64,000 nucleotides of DNA, from NCBI GenBank assembly GCA_022113835.1, contig JAILWY010000009.1, positions 471,501-535,500 of the forward strand, in the 5' to 3' direction. Positions 22,392 through 39,386 of the stretch are shown in pieces. Each line of letters starts with the position of its first letter. Position 1 is the first letter of the stretch. Source of the stretch: Atopsyche davidsoni (lineage: Eukaryota > Arthropoda > Insecta > Trichoptera > Hydrobiosidae). The notes under the pieces were generated by a model. It was given only the letters and a program-made list of their open reading frames with translations, did not search any database and had not been told where the DNA came from. The translations under genes and the position numbers were made by a program.

Positions 22392-24389
22392 TTAAAAACC
22401 GTATTTTGATTGAGTTTGCTTTTTTGACAGTCTGTTGTTAGCCCACTGGTTTTGGAGATCTTGTTCATTTGCTTTAGCCTGAAAGAAAGGAGAATATTTA
22501 TAACAGTATTAATATATACTACATGAGACATTCCATGCTGTGACAATGAGAACTCAGTTTCAATTTTTTAGTTGAATGTTAAATTGATGTAACCTTTCAA
22601 TCTTCTAAAACTTGACAGATAACTTAAAGAATTAAATTGAGTGCATAGTAAATTGAAGATTTGAAACTTATTGCTCTGAAAACAAGTGTATATATCGACA
22701 AAAGTATTACTTGGTGTGCCAAATAAGTGATTTGATGCTTCTTTCTTTGTTGAGTGGTAGGTTCATCACCGCGTCTTTTACTAGATGACATCCTGTGAGA
22801 ATTATCTTCTGTCAAAGCTTTGGTTAACCATTCTCTCGGATCTGGCATAATTTCTTTTTGGTCAATGTCAATAATTTGCATAGTTTCCCCTTTGTGTCTT
22901 GCACGACTGCCACATAACTTCCTCAGCTAGAAGTATATTTGTTATCAATAAAGATTTATATACAAAATCAAAACACCATTAAAAAGGAGTCTATTATATA
23001 AATATACCTCCTGCTTCGTGCCAACATATTTTTGATATAAATGTATATATACATATATAATATATATTAAATTTGAATAGCCAAATGGCTAGGAGATATT
23101 GATCATTTCTTTTTGTGAGCGCTTTTAAACTAAAAAAGTCTTGGAAAATCTCCTAGCCTAGACTGTTCATATATGTTATTTAAAAAAAGTAATTTAACTA
23201 ATGTTTATGAATTTATGTAACTTAAAATATTATGGTGAAATGGTTTACAACATCACTGGTTTAAACAAAATGCAGAGAATACTGAAGTAGTTCATTTTAC
23301 TTACTGTTTCATTATCAATGCCCATAGTAGAATTTTGAGTGTGACATTGAGGTTGTTGATTACCGTGTTGTAAATAACCACTAGTTGAGTATATGACTTC
23401 TTGGGAAACTGATTCTGTTGAAGCTGGTATTTCATCTATGATAGGTTGTTGCTCCTCTTTATTGGTTATCAATTCTTCTTCGTATAAATTACTGGAGACG
23501 TCAGGTACAAAAGCGGGTTCATTAAAAGAAAAGAAGTCAACAGACTCTTTCCCTTGAGAGGTATCGCCGTCGCTTTCATCTGATGACCCATTAGTGAGAG
23601 AAGCTTGATTTTGAATAAGAGTACTCGCAACAGGTTTTAAAACCTTGGATTTTATATTATCAGGCTTTTTACTGATAATGCGAGGAATCATTTTCTTATG
23701 ACTGTCTTTAGTGGCTGCCGCTTTCGGAAGTGGCAGAAGACTCAGAAGTCCGGTACCTTTCTACAAACAAGAAAATAATATTTGCATTAAACTATTTTTA
23801 TTGTAAAAAAGTCTTATAAACTCTTCATATATCTCACAATCCTATCTGATTTAAAAAATGTGACTAATGAAAATACCTACCACTGATGGTTTGAATTTTG
23901 GAGTAGATTTTACTTCATCTTCTTCATCATCAAACTGGAAATAAAGTCAGTAATGAAAATATTTTTTTAAAGGTAAATATTATTTATGAATAAGTAAAAA
24001 TAAGATTATTTACAACGTCTAGTTACTTCTGACAGAGACGGTAAGATAATCCTTGCCGGTTTTCGTTCAACTGGCTTGAAGGCTATCGGGGGTTTGGGTA
24101 TTTCTTCAGAAGCTATGGCTTTTTTTTTTAGAAATTCATCATCTTCTTCCTCATAGTTGGAGTGTTTGGATATCTTTTTAGTCGGTGAGGGTAAGGCGAC
24201 AAACAAACTTCCTGCTAAAAAAATTACAAATTAGCATAAAAATTCAAACGTCAATTTACTTGGATAAAAAGTAGTATAAATACCACTAGATTCAGAGACG
24301 TTGAGTATTTTATGTTGTTCTTTATTCGTTTCAACTTCTTGCTCGTCTTCGCTGTCTGTTATTTCACCGTCATAAGCGACAAGGGACAT
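22392..24389 (-). CDS. Prcc: PRCC-family nuclear protein
   Basis: PRCC is a nuclear protein linked to splicing factors and the mitotic checkpoint in vertebrates (family knowledge). Exons from 5': 24284-24389, 24027-24211, 23881-23934, 23305-23760, 22711-22926, 22392-22478, 367 residues. Diagnostic segments are the start MSLVAYDGEITDSEDE, SLFVALPSPTKK, KGTGLLSLLPLPK, and the C-terminal block with QHQITYLAHQ-like spacing (KKHQITYLAHQAKANEQDLQ) ending RLSKKQTQSKYGF. The middle is acidic and low in complexity, as in other PRCC proteins. The acceptor of exon 2 is a tandem TAGCAG, so an extra alanine may be included alternatively. Convergent with mRpS11 and divergent from endosulfine. Confidence 0.92.
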
Positions 24390-26472
24390 TTTATTTGATT
24401 AGTAATTGTAGCACTTTATTGGATAATTATTCAATAATGTATACGTTCAATCGAATTAAAATATATATAACATAACCATAGTCAAAATTTATCGACTGAA
24501 TTCGTTGCAGCCGAGTTTGACATTTCGGTTCGACGCGCATTCCTCGAGGCTAGCGGCGCGGCTGTTCGCACACCACGCCAAGTACAATAGTCCCATCAAT
24601 TGTTATAACTGATTACTTAAATAATCTATATTTTTTACAGAAAATACTCGGTGAAAATCCAATTTAATATTTCATGAAAATAATTTAGTGATTTTTGTTT
24701 AATTTTATTGGTAGAGTAGATGTAAGTATGAGGGTCACTTTTGTGTGAATTGAAATAAAAGCAATATGAATTGATTATTTATTGACTTGGCTCTTTTATA
24801 AACTTTAAATATCTAAACTAACAATTGAGATAACCTTTAATCATTTTGGCAGATTAATTTAAGAATTATAACAATTAAAAAAAAACAAGTTTGATCACCA
24901 TTGCCCACATTAGTGTGTGGACAATGGTAGTCAGCAAATGTCGCACTTATAATGCATGCAATCTTCATGAGCCCAAAGTCCACATGAAGTGCACTGGAAC
25001 CACATTTCATTGTCTCGCTCGGTTACCGGGGTCTTTTGCACCATGGTCGTTAGTATTTACCTCCGAGGTATTATTCGATTATTGCAGAATTTGTTTCTTT
25101 ACATCCTGAGGACCCACCTTCTGCGGCTTGCCTTACACAGCTTTAGCCTTCTTTTCTGATCATGGAGTCTTTGTCAAATCGTTGCATACTGTTTCTTTCT
25201 TTCTTGTCTTGTCTGAAGACATATGTTTTCTTAGGTATCTGGATGAAATTTTGGATTCTTGACTTGTTCTCAGATGTTGAATGAACCAAGGACGCTACAT
25301 CATATGGAGTTATGCTTCATGTAAAATGGCTCTTAACCGACCGCTTAAAAAATATCGTTATATTATATTTCCATGAAATTTGCTAGGCTGCATATTTTCT
25401 AAAACAAATTTTAAAAGAACATTAAAAATTGATTTCATATTTTCACAGTTGTTAATATTTTTTTAAAATATGATTATCATTTTATAATTTTACTGTCAAG
25501 TAATATTTGTTATTATTTTTTTATTTTGCAGTGAAAATATTAAAAATAGATTATATTTTTTTACAAATTGCCCAAGCAAGTAGGTGGGAACCATTAAACG
25601 GCTAACTAATGCGAGTTTGCTCATGGCTTCTCCTCCATCTTTGCCAGACGTCTGTGGTTGTTTTTGCCTGCTTCGGCTGGATTGTTATTTGACTGAGTTG
25701 ACCTGTTTTTATTTGGTTTTGTAACGATCAGATAATTTACAAAGATTTTCTCGTAGTTACATACACTGTCAATAAACGTAAGATATTTTTTTAGAACTTT
25801 TCGCAATATTATTTTATTGTCGTTTTATGCCCAGTCGATTGTAATCGAGGATCAAAACCATGTTTATACGCCATTTTTATATAAGCTGTCATTTCGAGTA
25901 AATTGTCGGTAGTCATATTTTATTTTAATTTCTACATGTATGCATATTATACTTTAACTATTCTATTCTATTCTACGAATTAAATTATCTATAATGTTTC
26001 TAAATTTGTATATTTATTATACATTTGCGTTACTCTACTGTCCAATTATTCACGCATGTTGCCAATAATACAGTTGGGCCTAAATATTTTTAATTGTACG
26101 TAGCCAGATTGAAATAACTAAATCTCTCATTGTTAATGAAATCCACCGAGAATGTTCAAATTTAGATATCTGTAATTATTTCTTGATAGTATTCATTTTA
26201 TTTTTAATTTTTTGAAGAAGAAATTAAGATGGACAGGTGATTTAAATTATAATGTTTTATTTGTGCTATAATCTATTGATCGAGTTTATTGAAAACTAGT
26301 ATTATCGAAATATTTCCATAGTTCTTCAAAATTATGTGTGAATGTCTATTTTGGATCCGATCCTTATTCAAAAAGATGCATATTGATTACTTATGTGTAT
26401 CCTCTATATTTAATATTTTTAAAGTCATTATTATTGATTTAATTATTATATATTTTTCTAGGAAAAAGCAAT
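24390..26472. other. Intergenic between PRCC and endosulfine starts
   Basis: Divergent promoter region. A short GC-rich patch lies at about 24500-24590. About 24640-24720 resembles the tail of the hairpin repeat without the hairpin. 24890-25110 is a transposase remnant. An AG acceptor just before the endosulfine ATG (26460-26461) implies a 5' UTR exon upstream. The rest is AT-rich without visible features. Confidence 0.45.
24890..25110 (-). pseudogene. Pogo/Tigger-like transposase C-terminal zinc finger remnant
   Basis: A minus-strand frame reads MWFQCTSCGLWAHEDCM and then HYKCDIC before a stop, matching the PHD-like finger commonly found at the C-terminus of insect DDE-1 (pogo/jerky-type) transposases. 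The flanking frames are broken and no catalytic domain is recognisable. Confidence 0.5.
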
Positions 26473-29400
26473 ATGAGTGATTCAAACGAAACACCCCTTG
26501 AAGGAAATCAAGACGTGAGTACTTTATATGTGATAAATAATTTAATCTGTATCATAAAAAGTTGATAGCAATTATTGACAAAAAAATATTCTCTAAGTGT
26601 GAATCTTGATAAAACTAATTAAGTGGAATACATAATATATTCAACATTATAGAAATAGTTTATAGTACATACTCTGGATTTGCACACACTTTTGTGGTCT
26701 AGGCTAATATAAAATTTGAACTGTTTAGAGCAGAGGTGTCAAACTCAATTTTGCAGAGGGCCATATATTAAATTTAGAATGTGTAGGCGGGCCAGATTCA
26801 AATAAAATAAGTCTAAAAGCTCTAAAAAATATGATTCTTTTTTCTGTGACACATTGCGATCGCGGGCCGTATTGATACGGCTCGAGGGCCGGATGCCGCC
26901 CGCGGGCCGTATCTTTGACATGACTGGTTTAGAGTATTAATTTGGTAATAATTGGTGCCATCAGAGAATTTGTGAAAAAAAATTGTGAAAATCTAACACC
27001 TGCCTCTCCAAGGTTTCCATATAGTAATACAGCTGGCGTAAATTTGCAGTTTGTTAATGATACAAAGACTATAATTTTTCAATACTACGGATATTCTGGA
27101 TTTGATTACAACTGAAACTAACCAATTTGCAATTCAATGTCAGAATAATAAAATTTTGCATAGATTATTAAATTGTTAAAAATTTAATAAATACTTGTTG
27201 AGGGACAAGGCATTTGATTCGTGAAGATCCATTATTATAATACTAGTAATGTAGCCCGTCACAAAATGACGAATTTGATGAACGATGCGTCTAAATTCTC
27301 GCGGTTAACGACATCTCGCGGCGAAGAAGTGAATTATATAATTAAAGTTTAGCTAAAGCATATTTTAAAGTTTATGAATGAAAATATTATCCTATCGTCT
27401 TGAAATTCGGCACATAGCTGCGGAAAAATTTACTTAACTTATGTGCAAAAAATCAGCGTTGTATCTTTTAAGATATTCTATACAGAACGGAAAAATGAAA
27501 CATACATACAAACATACAAATAAACACACAATGGCTATTATTATAGTAGATAACTAGAAATGTAGCCCGTCATAAAATGACGTATTCGATGAACGATGCG
27601 ATAGTGTTTGAACATAATAAGATGAATAATGCTTTAATTTTGTATCATCAGTTGGATGAAGGTGCGAAGTTCTGTGATATACTTGGCCTTGAACTTTGAA
27701 GCAGAGTTGCCCACTGTTAATTTAGCTCCCATTGATGCAAAAGATATACTGTTATTGTATGATCTTATTTTTCTCTTGAAATTTCCATTATAAGTATCCT
27801 TTAAATATACTGGGGAAATAGGTCTTGCTGGTAGTTTTACTTTACCTTTGTGACAGTAATCGTTGAACTTTCCATCTGATGGGTTTTCTGCTTGATAATG
27901 TAAAGCATTGCAGAATCGACAGGTCACATTAATTAATCCGAAGACAAACGCAGCGTTCGCTGTACATCAGTTTCTTTTTGTCTTGAGGTCGATGCGCGTA
28001 CTCGAATTTTAAGAAGACGCTGCTCACGTTTTCCTTCCAACTCATTGCTTGACATTTATGTCACATTTTGTGTCACAAACAACACATCACTTTTCACTGC
28101 ACTTTTATTTATTTGATGCAGTCTTTATCACGTTCAATTGTGCAATTCTTTTTTAATTACGTTTTCTGTGCGTAGAAGGTGTTATTTTGAGTTATTAATG
28201 ATGTGATTAATAATTTCTAATGCAATTTCGATAAAAAAAAATAGAGATGGCGTTTGTGTCAAACTGACATAAGCTGGAAATTTCTTAGAAGCATCAAAAT
28301 TTGTTTTTTTTGTAAAAGTTCTAAATTTGAAATTCTCGCGGTGAAGAACAGAATCATATAATTCGTACATATTGAAACTCGCTAAAGCATATTTTATAGC
28401 CTTATTAAATTAGTTTTTAAATAAAAATATTATCCTATCGTCTTGAAATTCGGCACATAGCTGCGGAAAAATTTACTAAACTTACGTGCAAAAAATCAGC
28501 ACTGTATCTTTTAAGATATTCTATAGAGAAGCAAAAGATGAAACATACATACACACAATGGCTATTATATATATTAGATAGATAATAAGAGTAACTTTGT
28601 ATTTTGTCTTCACATCGAGTTTATTTTAATAATTACGTTGTAATATTGTACTTATTAAAAAAAACTGATAATATGATAAAGGTTATAATAAAATTACTTG
28701 GTACTTATTTAAACAAAAAAAATTGCAATTTTTGGATGCACTTTCTCGCCAAAATTCAACTGTTTAGTGATTCGTAAGAATTTTTTCTTAATCTTAGATC
28801 TCAAAGCAAGTTAGATTTTTTTTTATAAAACAAATTAGGTAATCTAAGAGAACAGTAAACATTATCTAATATCGATTTATTTTCTTATGACTTTAATATA
28901 TTATCCTTATCTGCAGTCTTATCAAGATATTTATAATTTTTAAGACAAATTTCAAGGTTTTGTAGCAATAAAATGATGCATGCATTGGATACGCACATAC
29001 TGTACATTTATATCTATTATTTTTTTTATTTCTAAAGCCTCGAGAATTAGAAAAACTAGAAGAGGCTAAACTGAAAGCCAAATTTCCATCAGCAGTCCTG
29101 GGGAGAGCAGGAGGGCCCGGCGGCCACACTGCTTTTCTGCAAAAGCGTCTCGCCAAAGGGGTATAAATTTGCCTATATGAATTAATTATTATTTTGTTTA
29201 GTTTATAAGTTTTTATTTTAAATTCAGTTTATATCAGTAGTATATTGAAGGTAGTGTGTTTTAAAAAGTTGAATTTTGCTTCTTCTCATTACAAATTGTT
29301 AACAAAGTTGAACTTTTTGAGTAACAACTAACGTGTGATTTAAAACCATTTGAAGAGGATAAAGTGTAAGTCAAGAGTTTTTTTTTTTTAATAATTTGTA

Positions 29401-29609
29401 TTTTGTTTTAGCAAAAGTTTTTTGATTCTGGAGACTACCAAATGGCAAAACAGAGACCAGGTGGCATGGGCGGCATAGGGGGCCCCTTCAAGACCGCCGC
29501 GACCCCTAAAGTTCCCACAGGGGACACGATACCCACGCCTGAGACCGTCCCGATAAGAAAGACGTCCATCATTCAGCCCAAATTCACAACTCCCAGTCAA
29601 ACATCTTAG
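26473..29609 (+). CDS. endos: Endosulfine / ARPP-19 family PP2A-B55 inhibitor
   Basis: When phosphorylated by Greatwall kinase, this small cytosolic protein inhibits PP2A-B55 and permits mitotic entry (family knowledge). Exons 26473-26514, 29038-29160, 29412-29609 encode 120 residues. The invariant Greatwall motif KFFDSGDY is present, with S61 as the phosphosite, preceded by PRELEKLEEAKLKAKFP and GHTAFLQKRLAKG. Near the C-terminus RKTSII (S107) is a PKA-type site as in vertebrate ENSA/ARPP-19. Length is typical. The start ATG follows an AG acceptor, so a noncoding 5' exon is likely. Intron 1 is 2.5 kb and contains a hAT MITE and two Helitrons. AATAAA signals occur at about 30425 and 30465. 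Confidence 0.95.
26731..26926. mobile_element. hAT-type MITE, 196 bp
   Basis: Flanked by the perfect 8-bp duplication GTTTAGAG (26723-26730 and 26927-26934), the hAT hallmark. Ends CAGAGGTGTCAAA and TTTGACATGACTG are inverted with 10 of 13 matches. The interior has GGGCCG-rich segments and no coding. Inserted in endosulfine intron 1. Confidence 0.85.
27243..27550 (-). mobile_element. Non-autonomous Helitron A
   Basis: On the minus strand it begins TCTACTATAATAATAGCC and ends with a hairpin (CGTCATTTTGTGACG), GGGCTACATTA and CTAG. Flanks are A at the 5' side and T at the 3' side, as expected. About 300 bp of terminal sequence is shared with the neighbouring copy, including TTGAAATTCGGCACATAGCT on the plus strand. 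Confidence 0.75.
27554..28578 (-). mobile_element. Helitron B with Rep-domain remnant
   Basis: Same ends as copy A: 5' TCTAATATATATAATAGCC, 3' perfect hairpin CGTCATTTTATGACG then CTAG, A/T flanks. Only 3 bp separate it from copy A. It differs by roughly 0.7 kb of extra interior that encodes a broken Helitron Rep/helicase-like N-terminus. Confidence 0.75.
27634..28070 (-). pseudogene. Helitron_like_N (Rep) fragment
   Basis: Minus-strand frames read MSSNELEGKREQRLLKIRVR and, after a stop, CRFCNALHYQAE, KGKVKLPARPISP, IRSYNNSISFASMGA. These match the CxxC-ALH and KGKV-LP and YN-FAFAS signatures at the start of the Helitron Rep-helicase as known to me. The HUH nuclease and helicase parts are absent. 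Confidence 0.7.
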
Positions 29610-30870
29610 CCCACCGCAGTTACGCTTACGTTACATTATTTCTTCATTGAAACAAACATATTGGCATAGAATCAAATTCATTCATCATATGTTTTCTATA
29701 AAAACAGAAATTAGATTAGACTTAAACCAGAGATATAATCATCGGTTGTATTTTCAAATCTAAACATGCAGTCTCCAATGTAAATTCAGTAAACTTTACA
29801 TTGAAACGAAATCATTATTTAATTGATGTGAATAATTTTTACTGATTTTGCTCCCATTGAATATCATCAATACTATTTTTTTACTGAGGGTGAAAGCAAA
29901 AGTAGCTTTCCGTAAAATTGCTTCAAAATAATGTTTGGATAATTTTATAAAGTAAATTATTTTAGTCGGATGAATGTAAACGGGATGTTTAATTTTTTTA
30001 ATATTATTGTGTATCCTGAGATTCACTACACCCAATGTTGACTTGCTTGGCCAGGGTCACGTTAGCTCTGTCGATTTTCTGTTCACACGCTACAATTTCC
30101 ATTTTGAACACGTGAGAGTGTATCACTTTGTTGTAGAATAGATAAATTGTGATTAGTTGTGAAGTAATTGTTTTTTAATGATTGTGTTTATCCGCAGGTT
30201 AGTTTCATGTTTGCGCATTTTTCTCAGTTTTGACAGCTTTACGTTCCAATTTCTTATTAGGATTGAAAGGTCTGAATAATTATTATAAAATTAAGTACCT
30301 AAGTATTTTTACCAGAAATTTGTGTATCTCCATTTAAGTAATTAATGTTCTTTTAATTTTTCTGCATTCTAGGAATCTTTTATTTTAAACAATTTTTATG
30401 GTATACTTACTGTAATGTTATTTTAATAAAATGTTTTGCCTTTACTATAGTGAATGCTAAAGTTAATAAAATATGTTATTGAGATGCTCAGTTTTATTGC
30501 TTTCCTTTCTCTGTGTAGTGACAGACATGTAATGGTATCGCTTCACAGCATGACAATTTCACTTATGAAGGACATGAAAATCTGCCTACTAAAAGCTGAT
30601 AAATATTCATTTTGATCGGTAAAATGAAGTTGACCGTTGAATTCACATGATTTTATTGTATATTTTTTAAAGTTGGTTTTTTATGTAAAAAATAGTGATA
30701 TTTATCACAAAAATATATAAATATACTTTAAAACACGTTAGTAAATAAGTTTTGTTGCAAGTACTTTTTAAGTATAACCTCTGTATATATTCATATTTGA
30801 TTTGAACAAAAACCACCTTTTCCCTTCCAGGTGAGATTTCTTTGGTAGAGCATAAAACATTGGTGTAAAC

Positions 30871-31092
30871 CATAGGTTCCCAACGGGGGCGGTACCGCCC
30901 CCCAGTGGGTGCTGGAGCTTTCCAAGGGGGCGGTGGCGGGTCCAAGGGAAAATGGGAGGCGTTGTGAAATACCTCTATGGTATTTTTATATGGAAAAATA
31001 ATTGGTATAATTATAACTGTTATGTCAAAGGGGGCGTTGGTTTTTTGTTGTTGTCAGGGGGGCAGTGGTCAATAAAATATTGGGAACCTAAA
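30871..31092. mobile_element. hAT-type MITE, 222 bp
   Basis: Flanked by the 8-bp direct repeat GTGTAAAC (30863-30870 and 31093-31100). Ends CATAGGTTCCCAA and TTGGGAACCTAAA are inverted with few mismatches. Interior has GGGGGCGGT blocks. Immediately after the right duplication, CATGGGTGGCCAACC starts another hAT-like sequence that is interrupted by the mariner at 31193. Confidence 0.8.
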
Positions 31093-31192
31093 GTGTAAAC
31101 CATGGGTGGCCAACCTTTTTCAGCTGCCGGGCCAAATTAATGAAATGAAATTTCCTATTGGGCCGTACAACAAAAATTCATTTAATACAATA

Positions 31193-32157
31193 GGTATATA
31201 ACTTAAAAACTGGAATTTGACACTAGATACATGACATTCTGCATCGACCGAAACAAAGGGTAGTCAGAAGGCGCTAAGTCTGGATTATATGGCGGGTGGG
31301 GCAGAACTTCCCATCCGCTATTTTCCAAATTGGAAAATCAATGTCTTGTGTCTGGTCTCCCATTCTGGCCGTTTTTCCTACAATGCTCTCTTTTAACGAA
31401 TCAGTTGTTGGTACACCTCTCCAGTAATGGTTTCACCCGGTTTTAAAAGCTCATAATACACAACTCCCTTCTGGTCCCACCAAATACAGAGCATTATCTT
31501 GGTAGAGTGAATATTCTTCTTCGGTGTCGATTTGGCTTCGGACTTCGAATACAACTTTTTGCTCTTCGGGTTGTCTAAAATGAATCTATTTTTCGTCACC
31601 AGTAACAATTCGATTCAAAAACGACTTCTTTTTATGACGCTCCAGCAGCATTTCAGACATGCAAAATCGCCTTTCCACGTCTCTCAGGTTCAACTCGTAT
31701 GGCACCCAATTTCCTTGCTTCTGGATGAATTCCAATGCTTTAAGGCGCTTGGAAATGGCTGCTTGAGTCGCACCCAATGATTCCGCAAGCTCTTCTTGTC
31801 ACGGGTCTTGATCGAGTAACGCTTCCAATTCTTCATCTTCAAACTTTTTCGGCTGTCCAGGTCGTTTTTGTCTTTGATGTCAAAATCGCCACTTTTAATG
31901 CATTGAAACCTCTCAAAACACAAGAACATGTTCGCCATACAATCCCATGAGCAAACGATGACTTTCGGCTGCAGTTTTCTTAGCATAAAAGTGACTCAGC
32001 AAAACTTCCCACAAATGCTGTTTTTTTCGCCATATTTCAAAATTTTCTATAATTTAAAAAAATAAGATGCGCACAAGCGCATATATCAATGATTTGCTAC
32101 AGCGCATACACAAGTGTTGGCATCTAGTGTCAAATTCCAGTTTTTAAGTTATAGACC
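31193..32157 (-). mobile_element. Mariner transposon, degraded
   Basis: Inverted ends of about 37 bp (left GGTATATAACTTAAAAACTG; right is its near-exact complement) are flanked by TA dinucleotides. Minus-strand frames give mariner transposase pieces in order: KSGDFDIKDK, GATQAAISKRLKAL, KQGNWVPYELNLRDVERRF, MSEMLLERHKKK, FLNRIVTGDEK, then IMLCIWWDQKGVVYYELL and PGETITGEVYQQLIR. Frameshifts separate the blocks and the last part of the catalytic domain is missing; the element is about 0.97 kb against roughly 1.3 kb for intact mariners. It is therefore inactive, and sits in an older hAT-like sequence. Confidence 0.9.
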
Positions 32158-33184
32158 TAATATTTTTTTGGAACTTATCCTCATTTGACATTTAATGAAA
32201 TATTGGTTATTGATATTGTTAATTAGGTGAAGTCTTTGTCATAGCAACATCATCAAACTGACTTTAAATGGTTGAAAATTTTAACTCTTTCGAAACAATT
32301 TACAATATACTATTTATAATACCAATTAACTGCTATTGTATTGATTTAAATAAAAATGGAGTGTTACAAAACAAGCACAAGCTAATTGATATTTTGTAAT
32401 TTTATTTGTAAAAAAAATATACAAAGTCTTATTAAAGGTCGAAGCAAATTTATTTTACTTCCAACTCATTAGTAATTATTAATTTCACATTGGTAGTTAT
32501 ATTTTTTAAGAAAATCACTACTTGGTAAAAAATAATTCAAATTAATGAAATGTGTTAATGTGCAATCCAATCTGGTCTGAATTTTACTTTCACATTGATT
32601 AGATCTATATTTATCACAGACGATGGCAAATACTGCACTCAATAGATTGATTGTTCAACAATAATAAATGACCACAGTATTAGAAGCAATGGCACAGAAA
32701 ACTGAAAAACGTTAAGGACTTGAACTTGGATACCTAAAACATTGAACTGTAATGTAAAAAATACAATTTTTTTTTTAGTTAGGATTCAAACTAACGTATA
32801 AGAATATATTAGTGTTATTTTACGCTTATCATCACTATTGTTTAATTAACTATAAAGATGTGAACACAATGATGCAGTGCTGCATACAACATTTTTAGTG
32901 ATGTTCTTGGTGTATTAATTTTGTGGAATAATATTTTGATAGTAATCCTTCTCCGAAGTTCAGAATAGCCATTCATTATGTTTCATATATGAATGCACAT
33001 TAAAATACCTTCCACTTTTTAGGATTCACTCGAATCTGAAATTAATATGAACATCTTACATTAATATGAAGTTTTACATTCAAAGCAAATTAACAAGTAC
33101 AATACAATGCAATGCACATATATGTCCCGACTTCGCGTAGACCGCGGTTTATGTAATGTTTGTATTTATAGTGGTGGTTAATAA

Positions 33185-35996
<2,812 letters not shown>

Positions 35997-37238
35997 TTTG
36001 AAGGATCGATGATTGATGTAGATCCTATAAAATTAAATTATTAGAAATTATACATTTAAATTATCAATTGAAAGATAAAACAAATAAAATAGGGATAAGC
36101 AATTCGTTTCCCACCTTAAATTGGCGAGAACGCTACTACCAACTTGACAAACGCGAAAACTTAGCAGATGAATAATTCAGAGCTTATTAATCTTGTCGCG
36201 TACAGCTCGAGCAGTGGACGACTCGAGGCACGCCTCGCTCCCGCGTCCTCGCCATCGCTAGATATAAAGAGAAATACTTGGAAAATAGCTCGTAAATTAC
36301 GTATCTGCAATCGGTAAAAATTGTTATGTACCTGTAGGGGTTAGTACCTACATCGGAACACGTGTCTTACGGCCTGTTGGAATGTGACATTCGACCCTTA
36401 ATCCATTAGATATTTTATTAGACGGCCCATTAAAATATGACATAAACCTATAGTAATTAGCGGTCAGTCAAAAGGCGATCGTATTTCAGGCGAGATGTCC
36501 TCTCAATGAGACACCCCCCGATACGTGAGAATCTTCATGTTTACGCTATCCACAAAGGCAGCGGGACCCTATATAAGCGGCTTCCCCGCGCCCCTCCCCC
36601 CACCCTTGTTAACTGTTATCTAGTATTTAATATTTATCTAACTTATTTCAACTCATGCTATAAAAGGGTTTTTATCACATATTTTCCCTTGCACCTACAA
36701 CAAAACATACCAGTAAGAAACACATGTACACTACCACCTAAGACACCAAGCTGTAAGCCCCAGAAACTGCGCGCAGGAGCCGGGGCAAAACATACCGTTT
36801 TATAAGACATAGCCCTATGAAGTTTTGTAACCTATTATATTTAACTAAATAAAGAATCTTGAAAATTTAAAAAAAAAATAATTTTTTCGTCCCTCGACAG
36901 AGAGACCTCGCGGCATCAAAGCAGTAACCACGTACATTTCTACCCAGTGTAGTTATACTGAATAAACTACGAATACGCAAATATTTCGCCAGCCTTCTGA
37001 TTTCCAACCATACATCAATCCTGCAACCACAACATCACATCAACGACATCAGAGACAACAATACTCTATAATCATCGGCGAAATACCTTTTTAAAACAAG
37101 TATCGGTGCTTTGTCGATGGGTCGTTCACGAGCCTGAAGTGTGCCGCGTCTGGCGAGTGGACTGTCATTTGCGAGAGTATTCCGTCGTTCCCGGCTCGGT
37201 TCTGCTTATTTTAGAGATACATTTCCATCTCCTTGAAA
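35997..37238. other. Intergenic between gamma-tubulin and CSN2 starts
   Basis: Shared divergent promoter region. The proximal parts at 36120-36300 and 37080-37238 are moderately GC-rich. The middle is filled by an LTR-like fragment and a LINE 3' end. Confidence 0.5.
36375..37034 (+). mobile_element. LTR-like fragment with inserted LINE 3' end
   Basis: Starts TGTTGGAATGTGACATTCG, has a TATA-like CTATATAAGCGG at about 36568, and after the LINE piece continues with GTCCCTCGACAGAGAGACC, an AATAAA (ACTGAATAAACTACG) and a possible ...ACAACA end. The LINE 3' segment (about 36600-36880) has the ACCACCTAAG and GCGCGCAGGA motifs and AATAAAGAATCTTG, here followed by A then T. No flanking 5-bp duplication was found, so the LTR borders are uncertain. 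Confidence 0.4.

Positions 37239-39386
<2,148 letters not shown>

Larger units (their letters stand above)
29610..33184. other. Intergenic between endosulfine and gamma-tubulin
   Basis: Both genes end here (convergent). 29610-30480 includes the endosulfine 3' UTR. 30871-32157 is a MITE and mariner cluster. 32160-33184 is AT-rich and shows nothing I can name. Confidence 0.5.

Noticed and set aside
31532..31780. Plus-strand ORF of 82 codons
   Set aside because: Antisense shadow of the mariner transposase.
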